From the NCBI RefSeq assembly GCF_038502225.1, contig NC_091301.1, forward strand, positions 19,254,347-19,318,346: DNA of 64,000 bases, read 5' to 3'. Below, piece by piece: positions 53,001 to 58,554 of the stretch. The position numbers and the translations under genes are program-made. Below the pieces are notes generated by a model. It was not told the DNA's origin, did no database searches, and saw only the letters and a program-made list of their open reading frames with translations. Each line of letters opens with the position of its first letter. Positions within the stretch are counted from its first letter, which is position 1. This DNA is from Cherax quadricarinatus (Eukaryota; Arthropoda; Malacostraca; Decapoda; Parastacidae).

Positions 53001-53326
53001 AGTTCCCCAAATTAAGCCTGAATGCTTTCCACCCCCCCCCCACCCCCAGGCGCTGTATAATCCTACGGGTTTAGTGCTTCCCCTTTGATTATTATAATAA
53101 TAATAATAATTAAACACTATGTAAGCCGAGTGCCTATCAACCAAGCCACAGACACCCCTGATGTATTAACTTCATCAGTAAAAGTTGCGTATGGTTATTA
53201 TAATCACGGAAAGAGCCAAGCCCATACCTCATTATGAGCACCAGGATTTGGCCCCAAATTTCCTATGGAAACGCGCGGCAACCTCCTTAGAAGCGACAAG
53301 GCTTTTTCAGTACCACTGGAAGTCAT
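31900..53326 (-). CDS. mRpL15: mitochondrial ribosomal protein L15 (uL15m), six exons
   Basis: Protein of the large subunit of the mitochondrial ribosome, made in the cytosol and imported. Joining 53,326-53,228, 45,938-45,784, 35,359-35,194, 34,771-34,612, 34,326-34,202 and 32,076-31,900 gives 882 nt, that is 293 aa plus TAA (human MRPL15 has about 296). Intron phases are 0, 2, 0, 1, 0 and all five introns are GT-AG. Family landmarks from my knowledge of MRPL15: ALSLLRRLPRVSIGNLGPNPG at the N-terminus, a glycine/arginine-rich stretch (RRGRGIYGGKTHGAGSGG), IPRRMLPPQHLIDYYSDPKN, NRGYLADPAEV, RKDPRQIFFGLEPGWVVN and VILKPTDPEL. The basic N-terminus with leucines fits a mitochondrial targeting region. 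The frame is intact and splice sites look normal, so it is probably functional. Introns of 7.3, 10.4 and 2.1 kb carry transposons. Confidence 0.96.
32320..32420. repeat. GT/AC-rich microsatellite
   Basis: Interrupted (GT)n, (CA)n and GCGCGCACACAC units in intron 5 of mRpL15, next to the Tc1 fragment. Confidence 0.8.
32433..33735 (+). mobile_element. Tc1/mariner-type transposon 5' fragment split by a TTAA element
   Basis: The N-terminal reading MGKKCNLSDFDSGMIAG (32,511-32,565) is that of a widespread Tc1-like transposase, with its usual upstream sequence (CAAGAGGTTCAGTTGTTGTT). After TTAA element F the nucleotide homology resumes at 33,618 (AGTATCTCATAAGC ... CACACAACAGTCTCTA ... AGAATGGTGTGAAAAGC) and ends near 33,735. 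Only the DNA-binding part remains; no catalytic region. Confidence 0.75.
32581..33617. mobile_element. TTAA element copy F (CAGG subfamily)
   Basis: 1,037 bp, ends CCCTTTCAGGGTCC and GGACCCTGAAAGGG, TTAA at 32,577-32,580 and 33,618-33,621. The interior is the reverse complement of copy E with few differences. It sits in a Tc1 fragment inside intron 5 of mRpL15. Confidence 0.94.
33738..34166. mobile_element. TTAA element copy G, partial, with retroposon tail inside
   Basis: The right end GACAATGAAAGGG then TTAA (34,167-34,170), and a subterminal region matching copy F (ACCAAAATCATCTCTGTTTC, TATGAGTGAGCTGAGCTCGT). The left half is missing. At 33,839-33,893 it contains the tail of a minus-strand bipartite retroposon (ATTATTATAATCAAAACC ... 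CATACAGCGCTG). It ends 35 bp from exon 5 of mRpL15. Confidence 0.75.
34202..34326 (-). CDS. mRpL15: mRpL15 exon 5
   Basis: 125 nt, entered in phase 1, encoding IAIPRRMLPPQHLIDYY through ERFLLAQ. Acceptor TTTTGCCAG, donor GTATAT. Confidence 0.96.
34612..34771 (-). CDS. mRpL15: mRpL15 exon 4
   Basis: 160 nt from GIDHFKATINIEVQWANEAV to PVEFFGR plus one base. Acceptor CTTTACAG, donor GTTTGT. Corresponds to the part of uL15m with the pattern NIEVQ...AIxxxExNGG. Confidence 0.96.
35194..35359 (-). CDS. mRpL15: mRpL15 exon 3
   Basis: 166 nt entered in phase 2, encoding LKLSYTPLCMGKLQMMIDTN through QQKEGGFMLENE. Acceptor TTTATTAG, donor GTATAG. Confidence 0.94.
35583..35750 (+). mobile_element. bipartite short retroposon, copy 2
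   Basis: Head CTCAAGAAAGGTTCCTTGAT ... GTGAGGGGCTCTTGATATAG, middle C-rich tract, then CAGGCACTATAATCCTACGG, GGTTTAGCGCTTCC and ATTATAATAATAAT. Head and tail match the ends of the I-type LINE. In intron 2 of mRpL15. Confidence 0.85.
35959..38199 (-). mobile_element. Tigger/pogo DNA transposon copy T4, nearly intact
   Basis: 2,241 bp, ends CAGTGGACCCCCGGTATTTG and CGAATACTGGGGGTCCACTG, TA at 35,957-35,958 and 38,200-38,201. The body is closely related to T3, but the subterminal sequences (TATTTGATAT/ATCAAATACC motifs) are different from those of T3 (GCGACTTTAATCC). It lies in intron 2 of mRpL15 in the same orientation as the gene. Confidence 0.95.
36255..37938 (-). pseudogene. Tigger transposase, T4: one nonsense codon and one frameshift
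   Basis: Begins MGPKKASSANPSRKKAL (ATG 37,938-37,936). HTH: EMKKEIIAKYESGVRVSELV. An in-frame TAG at 37,716-37,714 stands where T3 has Gln (C to T change). The catalytic region is complete: FNCNETGLFWKKMP (the first catalytic Asp is Asn here), LLVLDSAPGHPTD (Asn to Ser after the second Asp), PLLQPMDQQVI (third Asp). An extra T in a T-run near 36,714-36,720 shifts the frame; the C-terminal acidic tail continues in 36,255-36,650. The D to N change in the CDET motif would probably abolish catalysis. Confidence 0.9.
38355..38664. mobile_element. MITE family M, copy M1
   Basis: 310 bp, flanked by TA, ends CAGCCTTTCCTCGATG and GTAAGGAGAGGCTG. The interior has TTTACCGACTACTCGG and TTTACCGACGTGG as inverted sub-repeats. 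Related copies M2, M3, M4 in this window. Confidence 0.85.
39080..41575 (+). mobile_element. RTE-like LINE copy B, degenerate
   Basis: Plus-strand RT piece with LDKSKELFIAFMDFEMAYDR (motif A) and AMWQMLQMYGIGSRLLKAIE at 39,150-39,290. It is split by TTAA element H. Beyond it are traces of the ADDT region (near 40,555) and of the C-terminal part (near 41,000-41,330), then the 3' UTR (GACTTGAATCCCAGAAGTGG ... GTGGGAGATGGCTGG). It is a decayed relative of the copy at 41,849-44,985 and faces it tail to tail. Confidence 0.8.
39416..40488. mobile_element. TTAA element copy H (GACTGT subfamily)
   Basis: 1,073 bp, ends CCCCTTGACTGTCGCA and CAGTCAAAGGG, TTAA at 39,412-39,415 and 40,489-40,492. The interior has a poly-C/A run near 39,470. 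Close to copies B and I. Confidence 0.93.
42193..42639 (-). pseudogene. RTE-like LINE C-terminal region
   Basis: GMYESIVVPTLLYGCEAWVV, then RRLEAVEMSCLRAMCGV, RWFGHLERMD and GRPRKSWREGVKEVL. It continues the RT frame after a single in-frame TGA at about 42,658-42,660 (Trp to stop). Confidence 0.88.
42658..43930 (-). pseudogene. RTE-like LINE reverse transcriptase
   Basis: In three reading frames: KMKGGKAAGTDGIMTEMLKA (43,700 region), VPRDWRRACIVPLYKGKGDK and CKNYRGISLLSIPGKVYGRV (43,440-43,570), GGFRVGRGCVDQVFTLKHIC and FIAFMDLEKAYDRVDRGAMW (motif A), then MSPWLFNIFIDGVVKEVNAR and QLLFADDTVLMGD (motif C). A one-base loss and a CGA to TGA-type change break it at about 43,092-43,105; another change lies at 43,575. 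Confidence 0.9.
43940..44980 (-). pseudogene. RTE-like LINE endonuclease (N-truncated)
   Basis: 346-codon ORF: WVIISVYAPGEERSVEERDR, RVMVVGDFNAKVGKNVMEGV (Asp/Asn of the APE site), SLLDYVLVDKRLMGRL, and TDISDHYLVVATVRV (His). The first part of the domain, with the catalytic Asn and Glu, is missing, so it cannot be active. Confidence 0.9.
45043..45367. mobile_element. MITE family M, copy M2
   Basis: About 325 bp flanked by TA. Ends CACCCTCCCCTCACTTAACG and CGCTAAGTGAGGAGAGGCCG. The centre contains GTTTTAATGTTACC and TTTATAACATTTCTGG, as in M3. Confidence 0.85.
45368..45775. other. intron 2 sequence, nothing recognised
   Basis: Moderately AT-rich, without ORF or clear repeat. It lies directly downstream of mRpL15 exon 2. 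Confidence 0.5.
45784..45938 (-). CDS. mRpL15: mRpL15 exon 2
   Basis: 155 nt, phase 0 in and phase 2 out. Encodes the Gly/Arg-rich rRNA-binding stretch KRRGRGIYGGKTHGAGSGG, then RVGYETGNTPFYLRFSYQTY and YKGH. Acceptor TTTTCCTGCAG, donor GTAAGT. It is isolated by 7.3 kb and 10.4 kb of intron on its two sides. Confidence 0.95.
46003..46336. mobile_element. MITE family M, copy M3
   Basis: 334 bp. Ends CAGCTCTCCTCACTTAACAA and GTTGCTAAGTGAGGAGAGGC. It is close to M2 in sequence and orientation; the two flank mRpL15 exon 2, with M3 ending 65 bp upstream of the exon's acceptor. Confidence 0.85.
46640..46692 (+). mobile_element. tRNA-derived SINE fragment
   Basis: Contains GCAGGTTCAATCCCGCCC, a B-box-like GGTTCAATCC. 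No A box is visible upstream. Confidence 0.4.
47020..47200 (+). mobile_element. LINE 3' tail (RTE-like), plus strand
   Basis: Reverse complement of the tail at 17,071-17,230: GTGGAACAGAATTCTTCC, CGTAAGAGGCGACTGAAATG and CTGCCTCTGTGGGATATGG, ending in A-rich and (TA)n sequence. Confidence 0.7.
47201..47854. other. intron 1 sequence, mostly unrecognised
   Basis: No supported gene. At 47,641-47,690 there is a minus-strand tail of the bipartite retroposon type (ATTATTATCATTATAATC ... GTGCTAAACCCACCAGGG). Confidence 0.45.
47855..50085 (+). mobile_element. CR1/L2-group LINE copy 2, 5' truncated
   Basis: Plus strand. The RT C-terminal part is open at 47,866-48,366 (MTANKLTLNTDKTYYIMFGS, EGKFLGLYLDNNLNFSTHIQ, YHSLIYPYLTYAICAWGS). 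It continues in another frame (TRHKHLYDIPRVRLNLYKNS; KTTIRKHLISLI). The 3' UTR ends in TTTGAATTTGAATTTGAA at 50,070-50,087. It is split by TTAA element I. Very similar to copy 1 at 18,166-21,963. Confidence 0.88.
48687..49756. mobile_element. TTAA element copy I (GACTGT subfamily)
   Basis: 1,070 bp, ends CCCTTTGACTGTCGCA and CAGTCAAAGGG, TTAA at 48,683-48,686 and 49,757-49,760. The matching empty site is at 20,777-20,780 in LINE copy 1. Confidence 0.95.
50285..52210 (-). mobile_element. ORF1-only non-LTR element (half-LINE candidate)
   Basis: Minus strand: 5' start near 52,210, an ORF1-like protein from 52,199 to 50,575 and a short 3' region ending in a TTTGATTTTGATT-type tandem tail at 50,340-50,288. 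No reverse transcriptase or endonuclease lies between the ORF1 stop and the tail. It may be an internally deleted LINE or a family that uses another LINE's machinery. In intron 1 of mRpL15. Confidence 0.6.
50575..52199 (-). pseudogene. LINE ORF1 (Gag-like) with zinc knuckles, one frameshift and one stop
   Basis: N-terminal portion 52,199-51,485: an RRM-like segment (KLALATIVKTCLQVKFMAIH, DSFIVFCTDDTEASKLMNDS) and a CCHC knuckle CWTCYSYKHTTKDC. After a frame change near 51,490 a second knuckle CLNCKGNHHTLAAKC is read. An in-frame TAA near 51,391 precedes the C-terminal part (51,351-50,575), which is Ser/Thr/Pro-rich with an acidic patch (TPEEEDSDDFSKPSW). I do not recognise the family of the C-terminal part. 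Confidence 0.7.
52211..52520 (+). mobile_element. tRNA-derived SINE copy 1
   Basis: B-box-like GGTTCAATCCTC at about 52,267, then GTTTCCTTACATCTGCTGTC, CTAGCAAGCAAGTAGGTACC, GGGGGACAAGATTGAAGG and a tail AAACAAAATTTTATCTAA. Same family as 52,716-52,930 and 54,868-55,160. Confidence 0.75.
52716..52932 (+). mobile_element. tRNA-derived SINE copy 2, lacking the tRNA part
   Basis: Begins at the middle of the SINE body (AAATTTCCTTACATCTGCTG) and ends AAACCTTATCTTAAA. An A(24) tract at 52,641-52,665 lies just upstream. Confidence 0.8.
52942..53112 (+). mobile_element. bipartite short retroposon, copy 3
   Basis: Head CCCTCAGGGAAGGTTCCTTG ... GTGAGAGGCTCTTGATTTAG, C-run, then GGCGCTGTATAATCCTACGG, GGTTTAGTGCTTCC and (ATA)n. 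It lies about 115 bp from mRpL15 exon 1, in intron 1. Confidence 0.85.
53228..53326 (-). CDS. mRpL15: mRpL15 exon 1 with start codon
   Basis: 33 codons from MTSSGTEKALSLLRRLPRVS to GPNPGAHNE, donor GTATGG. The start is chosen because it gives the N-terminus expected for MRPL15. -3 is G, so the context is acceptable. An upstream out-of-frame ATG precedes it (see 53,307-53,357). Confidence 0.94.
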
Positions 53327-53357
53327 GACTTCGTCTTGTTGGGTTTGTAAAGGTCAT
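53307..53357 (-). promoter_or_regulatory. overlapping upstream ORF of mRpL15
   Basis: An ATG at 53,357-53,355 opens a 16-codon frame (MTFTNPTRRSHDFQWY) that ends with TGA inside exon 1, past the main ATG and out of frame with it. It matters only if transcription starts upstream of 53,357. Its -3 base is T, a weak context, so leaky scanning is likely. Confidence 0.45.
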
Positions 53358-53434
53358 TGACAGTTTATGCCGTATCGAACCCCGCTTCTCGATGTGCGGA
53401 GATGTGTTGCCCGAAGTTGGACCATGACGACGTT

Positions 53435-53575
53435 AATTCAAAGTTTATTCTCTATAAGCATTACAATGCTGAGTTTACAGAATTTGGTTATTGTGTGGTT
53501 TACATGTAGTAAAATAATAATTACAGAGTGTACCACTAGAACATGGCTAGGCATGGCTAGGCATTTCGGGCAAGG
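53435..53575 (-). mobile_element. CR1/L2-group LINE 3' end at the mRpL15 promoter
   Basis: Matches the 3' UTR of LINE copy 1 (18,166-18,300): TTCAAAGTTTATTCTCTATA, AATTTGGTTATTGTGTGGTT, GGCTAGGCATTTCGGGCA. It starts about 110 bp upstream of the mRpL15 start codon. Confidence 0.88.
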
Positions 53576-54065
53576 TAGGTAGGTAGGTAAGTTTATTTAG
53601 GTATACACAATTGCATAGAATATCATACATAGCAGCATATGTGTAGGAACCTAAAATAACCCGGATAACACCAAAAAATCAAACAGTGACTTATTTCCAT
53701 TGGGGTCCTTGTGATAATTATTATTTATTTTTAAAAGTTTAGAACAAGTAAGTATCTTAACTATGTAAAAGCAGTTGCAGTAAAAGATATACTAGGGGAG
53801 AGGTAAAATTAATTATTTTCATACAAGAAATCACTCTCCTCCCTTTCTATAGCCTTATTCATGAGGTACATTTTGGCTCCCTTCTTGAATTGGCTCATGC
53901 TATGACAGGCTAGGACATGTGCAAGCAGTCTATTCCACTATTTTATTGCAGCACAGAAAAATGTCCTTGAAACCTGACCACTGACTCTAGGTATTGCAGG
54001 GTTGTTCTCCCTTCCCCTAGTTCTGAAATCGCATTGGTTCCCTGCCTTAACAAAATTGGCAGTAA
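53576..54065 (-). mobile_element. LINE 3' portion, minus strand
   Basis: 3' end TAAGTTTATTTAGGTATACAC, GCAGCATATGTGTAGG and TTATTTCCATTGGGGTCCTT, followed by diverged LINE C-terminal coding sequence (TTGAATTGGCTCATGCTATG). Related copies at 57,408-57,545 and 61,190-61,605. Confidence 0.65.
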
Positions 54066-54069
54066 GATA

Positions 54070-55600
54070 TAAGAACATAAGAAAGAAGGAACACTGCAGC
54101 AGGCCTACTGGCCCATGCGAGGCAGGTCCAAGTCTCCTACCGGCTTAAGCCAATGCACCCAACCTAGTCGGGTCAGGTCACATTCACTTAAGGAGGGAAC
54201 ACGGCAACTGACCTAGTAGCACAAGCTAATCAGGTCCAACTCACACCCACCCACACCCACTCATGTATTTATCTAACTTATTTTTAAAACTACACAACGT
54301 TTTAGCCTCTATAACTGTACTCGGGAGTTTGTTCCACTCATCCACAACTCTATTACCAAACCAGTGCTTTCCTATATCATTCCTGAATCTGAATTTTTCC
54401 AACTTAAAACCATTGCTACGAGTCCTGTCTAGGCTAGATATTTTCAGCACGTCATTTACATCCCCTTTATTTATTCCTGTCTTCCATTTATACACCTCAA
54501 TCATATCCCCCCTAATTCTACGCCTTTCTAGAGAGTGCAGATTCAGGGCCCTCAGTCTATCCTCACAGGGAAGATTTCTGATACATGGGATCAACTTTGG
54601 CATCCTCCTTTGTATGTTTACCAGAGCATTTATATCCATTCTGTAATATGGTGACCAAAACTATGCAGCATAATCTAAATGAGGCCTAACCAAGGATATA
54701 TAGAGTTGAAGAACAACCTGAGGACCCCTATTATTTATGCTTCTTGATGTGAAGCCAAGGATTCTGTTAGCTTTATTGCGAACACTTATGCACTGTTGTC
54801 TTGGTTTCAGATTACTGCTAACCAGAACTCCTAAATCTTTTTCGCAAACCGTAATATTAAGAGCTACCAGGCCCGGTGGCCTGGTGGCTAAAGCTCCCGC
54901 TTCACACACGGAGGGCCCGGGTTCGATCCCGGCGGGTGGAGACATTCGACACGTTTCCTTACACCTGTTGTCCTGTTCACCTAGCAGCAAATAGGTACCT
55001 GGGTGTTAGTTGACTGGTGTGGGTCGCATCCTGGGGGACAAGATTAAGGACCCCAATGGAAATAAGTTAGACAGTCCTCGATGACGCACTGACTTTCTTG
55101 GGTTATCCTGGGTGGCTAACCCTCCGGGGTTAAAAATCCGAACGAAATCTTATCTTATGTTTGGCATGGTTATTTTCCTGTCCAACATTTAGAACTTTGC
55201 ATTTGTCTATGTTAAACTGCATCTGCCACTTCTCCGACCACTGCATCAGTCTATTTAAATCTTCCTGGAGTGATCTAATGTCCTCGTCAGAATGAATTCG
55301 ACGGCCTATTTAGGTGTCATCGGCAAACTTACTTATGTTGCTCTTCATGTCCTCATCAGTGTCGTTTATGTAGATTGTGAACAGCAGGGTGCCCAACACT
55401 GACCCCTGTGGAACACCGCTCGTGACGCTTCCCCACTCTGATTTCTCCCCATTTATGCAAACTCTCTGCTGCCTATTTGTCAACCATGCCTCTATCCAGG
55501 AAAAAATTTCTCCTATTCCATGTGCCTTAATTTTCCTCAATAGTCTCTGATGTGGGACCCTTTCAAAAGCCTTACTGAAGTCCGTTTACACAATATCATA
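54070..55600 (-). mobile_element. CR1-group LINE copy B, 5' truncated
   Basis: Minus-strand relative of the copy at 24,965-26,184. Readable segments: TSGVPQGSVLGTLLFTIYIN (near 55,420), SKFADDT (near 55,320), CEKDLGVLVSSNLKPRQQCI (54,790-54,850), ERRRIRGDMIEVYKWKTG, and FKNKLDKYMSGCGWV ending at 54,241. Its 3' UTR (GGCCCATGCGAGGCAGGTCC) runs to 54,075 with a TTCTTATGTTCTTATA tail. It extends slightly further 5' (to about 55,700) than the plus-strand copy. Stops at 54,656 and 55,310 break the RT. Confidence 0.88.
54868..55160 (+). mobile_element. tRNA-Val-like SINE copy 3, complete
   Basis: The tRNA-like head has TGGCCTGGTGGCTAAAGC (A-box region), an anticodon-loop-like TTCACACACGG (CAC, valine) and GGGTTCGATCCCGGCG (B box). 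The body GTTTCCTTACACCTGTTGTC, AAATAGGTACCTGGGTGTTA and GGGGGACAAGATTAAGGACC follows, with the tail AAATCTTATCTTA. Inserted in CR1 copy B. The B box is intact, so Pol III transcription is possible. Confidence 0.9.
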
Positions 55601-55919
55601 TTCATTACCATGATCTACCTCCTCAAATACCTTAGTGAAAAAAGTTAATGAATTCGTAAGGCAGGAACGCCCCTTTGTAAAACGATGCTGAGATTCGTTG
55701 ATTAATTTATGCTTTTAATTTTCCACTGGTAATATTGTTCATTCCTTTCCTCTTGAAAGCGCAAATAACTACTACAAAACATCCAGACATGAAAATGCTC
55801 ATCACCTATTCCTACAGTCTTCACATAATGTCAATGTATTGTATTTTATTGATTAAAGCCACTGGATGGCAAAATTTCTAAAAATTAAAGATACCCAGAT
55901 GTTGCACTTGTCTAATTCT
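55601..55919. other. LINE upstream remnant and unrecognised sequence
   Basis: The first 100 bp still resemble CR1 RT sequence (minus). At 55,884-55,915 there is AAAGATACCCAGATGTTGCA, which resembles the sequence following the hammerhead motifs (AAAGATACC...GTTGCA), so a short Penelope-like remnant is possible. Confidence 0.4.
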
Positions 55920-56725
55920 TCATTTATTTTCAGCCGAGAGCTAGTGCTCAGCCCAGCTTAGTATAAGAAAGGAAATGCGACAATAGAGTGGCAATTTCCA
56001 TGTGGGGGACACTGGTTGTGAGCAAGCAATTTTATAAACGCAATTTAGCTTTAGTTGATTTACTCTGTCTTCAACATTCAGTATGTCCAGTTGTTGTAAT
56101 TCATTCTGTCCTACATGCTCTCTTGGCCCCAGGTCCAGAATGATTCTTACCATTTTGTTCTGGGTTATTTGTACCCTATCTTTCAGTTTTTTTTTTTTTT
56201 TTTTTTGGTTAAGGCAGAGTACCATGAAGAGCAAGAGTAGTTTATAATACTTTGTATGAGAGCTAGATATAGGGTCCTGTGAGCCTCAGTAGGTAGACAT
56301 TGCGCCTGTCTGTAGAGGAACTTTAGTCTGGTATTCGCTTTTCTTACAACACTGTTCCGTATTAGTTCTCTTGACATGCTTGGGTCGAAGGGAGATTCCC
56401 AGATATTTCACCGAATTTACTGTAATAAAAAGTTCCCATTATACTGGACATTAAAATTATTTACCCTTTTCAATTTATGTTTCGTGCCAAAGAGTATGGC
56501 TTCCGTTTTCCCAAGGTATAGTGATAATTTGTTGTCTACCAAACCAAACCATTTGCTACAGACTCTTTTTCTAGTGATAGTACATTAGCAATGTCTTGTG
56601 GGTCTTTACCAGATAATAACAGAGCACTATCATCTGCGTACAGTAGAAACTTGCATTTGACCCTGATAGGCATGTTATTCACATAGCACAGGAATAGCAA
56701 GGGCCCAAGATACTACCCCACATGT
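55920..56725 (-). mobile_element. LINE RT fragment, minus strand, another family
   Basis: Motif C KFLLYADDSALLLSGKD near 56,600-56,655, preceded by LGPLLFLCYVNNMP. Downstream are NTRLKFLYRQAQCLPTEAHR (56,300) and KMVRIILDLGPREHVGQNEL (56,100-56,155). Several frame changes, and an A-run (T-run on plus at 56,189-56,206) interrupts it. Probably a jockey-superfamily LINE; exact clade not assigned. Confidence 0.75.
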
Positions 56726-56845
56726 TATCGTTGATGATGATTAATAATAATAATAATAAGAAGAAGAAGAATTTCTACAAGGTATACAGGCCTAGCTGAC
56801 ATCAGTAACACTACTATATAGAAAGCCCCTCTTTATGCAGAACAT

Positions 56846-57150
56846 TTGAAAATGAAAATGTTTATTTCCTTGCAAAGCTTGCAATGTGTGGTTTACATAT
56901 TATAAAATATTAATTACAAGGAAGGCCTCTAGCATGCCTAGGCATTTCGGGCAAATTAGGTCAGTTTTGTCCCAGGATGCAACCCACACCAGTCGATTAA
57001 CACCCAGGTACCTATTATAATGTTAGGTGAACATGGACACCAGATGTCTTAATGAAACACGTCCTAATGTTTCCACCCGTACCCTAGATAGACCCCTTAA
57101 CGTCAGTGTGTGAGCAGAGTGCGCCAGCAATCGAGCTACCGGAACAGAAG
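56846..57150 (-). mobile_element. LINE 3' end followed by SINE fragment, minus strand
   Basis: 56,846-56,957: AATGTTTATTTCCTTGCAA and CATGCCTAGGCATTTCGGGC, a CR1/L2-type 3' UTR. 56,958-57,150: minus-strand SINE body (TTTGTCCCAGGATGCAACCC, ATTAACACCCAGGTACC) and tRNA-like part (GTGTGTGAGCAGAGTGCGCC, GCAATCGAGCTACCGG). Confidence 0.7.
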
Positions 57151-57407
57151 TCTCAATTAATAGAATAGGTGGTTTATTTAGGTACAGGTACACATAAATA
57201 AAATTATTAAACATAGTAACATGTGTGTAAATTACTTAGGATAGCCCAAATAAGTCAGACAGCGTGAAATTAGAAGTTTCCCAGTAAACCAAGTGGAACT
57301 CCCTTGTCAAACTCCAGCAAAGCGGGACGCCCACATTCTCACATGAGTTCAGCAACCGGCTTCCCACTAAAACCGTTACAGGATTGTCCGCATAGTTGAA
57401 CAGTAAG

Positions 57408-57545
57408 TAAGTTTATTAAGGTATACACAAATACAGTTACATAGAATTATCATACATAGCAGCATATGTGTAGAGAACCTAGGATAACCCAAAAACGTCA
57501 GACAGAGTGACTTATTTCCATTGGGGTCCTTTTACCTTATTATTA
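57408..57545 (-). repeat. LINE 3' end repeat, copy
   Basis: Near-identical to 61,190-61,335: TAAGTTTATTAAGGTATACA, CATACATAGCAGCATATGTG, GACTTATTTCCATTGGGGTC, CTTTTACCTTATTATTATA. It is a third, more diverged copy of the unit at 53,576. Confidence 0.85.
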
Positions 57546-57752
57546 TAGCATAAATGGTTATGAAAGGTGAAACGATGAAATGTGCTCTATTTGTAACGTG
57601 GCTGGCGGGCAAAGTAGACGAGCACGCGCGTCTTAAAGACAACGGGGCATATTTGTCACTGATGCTCAGGCTAGAGCGAGAGGTCCAAAGTACTATTTTA
57701 AGGCTGGCGAAAAAGTCCATGTATTGCTTCGAATGTCAACTACTCTGGATAT

Positions 57753-58022
57753 TGTTGAATTAGACACATGTGCAACTCTTGGGTATCTTTATTGAGGAAA
57801 CGTTCCGCCACACAGTGGCTTCATCAGTCCATACAAAGGAGAAACTTGAAGAACAGGAGGAGAATGAGGTAGTCAGTCCCTCAGCCTTGAGTCGATGTGG
57901 TCAGTCCAATCTTGAATAGAGTACGGCATATGAGCGGAGAAGCAGCTAATAAACCGTAGACAGGTGAGGGGCAGCATGTGTCTAATTCAACAACATGTCG
58001 GTTCTCTGAACCATTCATCTAC
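57753..58022 (-). mobile_element. 270-bp Penelope-like/hammerhead insertion
   Basis: Flanked by the 11-bp duplication ACTCTGGATAT (57,742-57,752 and 58,023-58,033). Minus-strand unit with TTAGACACATGTGCAACTCT-type ends at both sides, one hammerhead motif and no ORF. It shares the ATAAAGATACC segment and layout with the 29,648-30,582 element but is otherwise diverged. Confidence 0.8.
57793..57830 (-). ncRNA. small hammerhead ribozyme motif, copy 4 (core change)
   Basis: Minus strand: stem I GGA with TCC, core CTGATGA, stem II GCCAC/GTGGC, loop TGT, then GGAAC GTTTCC. Stem I and stem II differ from copies 1-3 by compensatory changes. The core reads GGA where GAA is expected (A13 to G), so cleavage is probably lost. 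Confidence 0.7.
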
Positions 58023-58344
58023 ACTCTGGATATACGTATATGAAAGGTGTTCCGAGGGTCACTGCCCCCGCGACCCACTCAGTAAGTCCATCTATCATCA
58101 TTCCATCATGCAGGAGGAGCCACATGTCTATGGTGCATCCAACAAGATAAGCGAACTCTTGGATGTCACTACTGCCCGGCTCCGGCTGGGTTACAAGTAT
58201 CTATGGCAGGTTAAATCACCACCACCAGATATAGACCAAACGAAATGTAAACTTCACCAGATGAACTATTGTCGCACCTTGCGTCATTATGTACTGGAGT
58301 GCGATCAAATTAATGAATTTAGAGACAACTCACTCAGAAAAGTT

Positions 58345-58453
<109 letters not shown>

Positions 58454-58554
58454 TCATTACCAGAAAATACTGAAGTAACCCGGTCTGAACATCAGTTTAA
58501 GACTTCTCAGAAACCATCTGCTCACCCTATACTAAATACTCAGTACTTAAATCA

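Noticed and set aside
54890..54950. functional tRNA-Val gene
   Set aside because: The tRNA-like head continues into a SINE body and tail present elsewhere in the window; it has SINE, not tRNA gene, structure.
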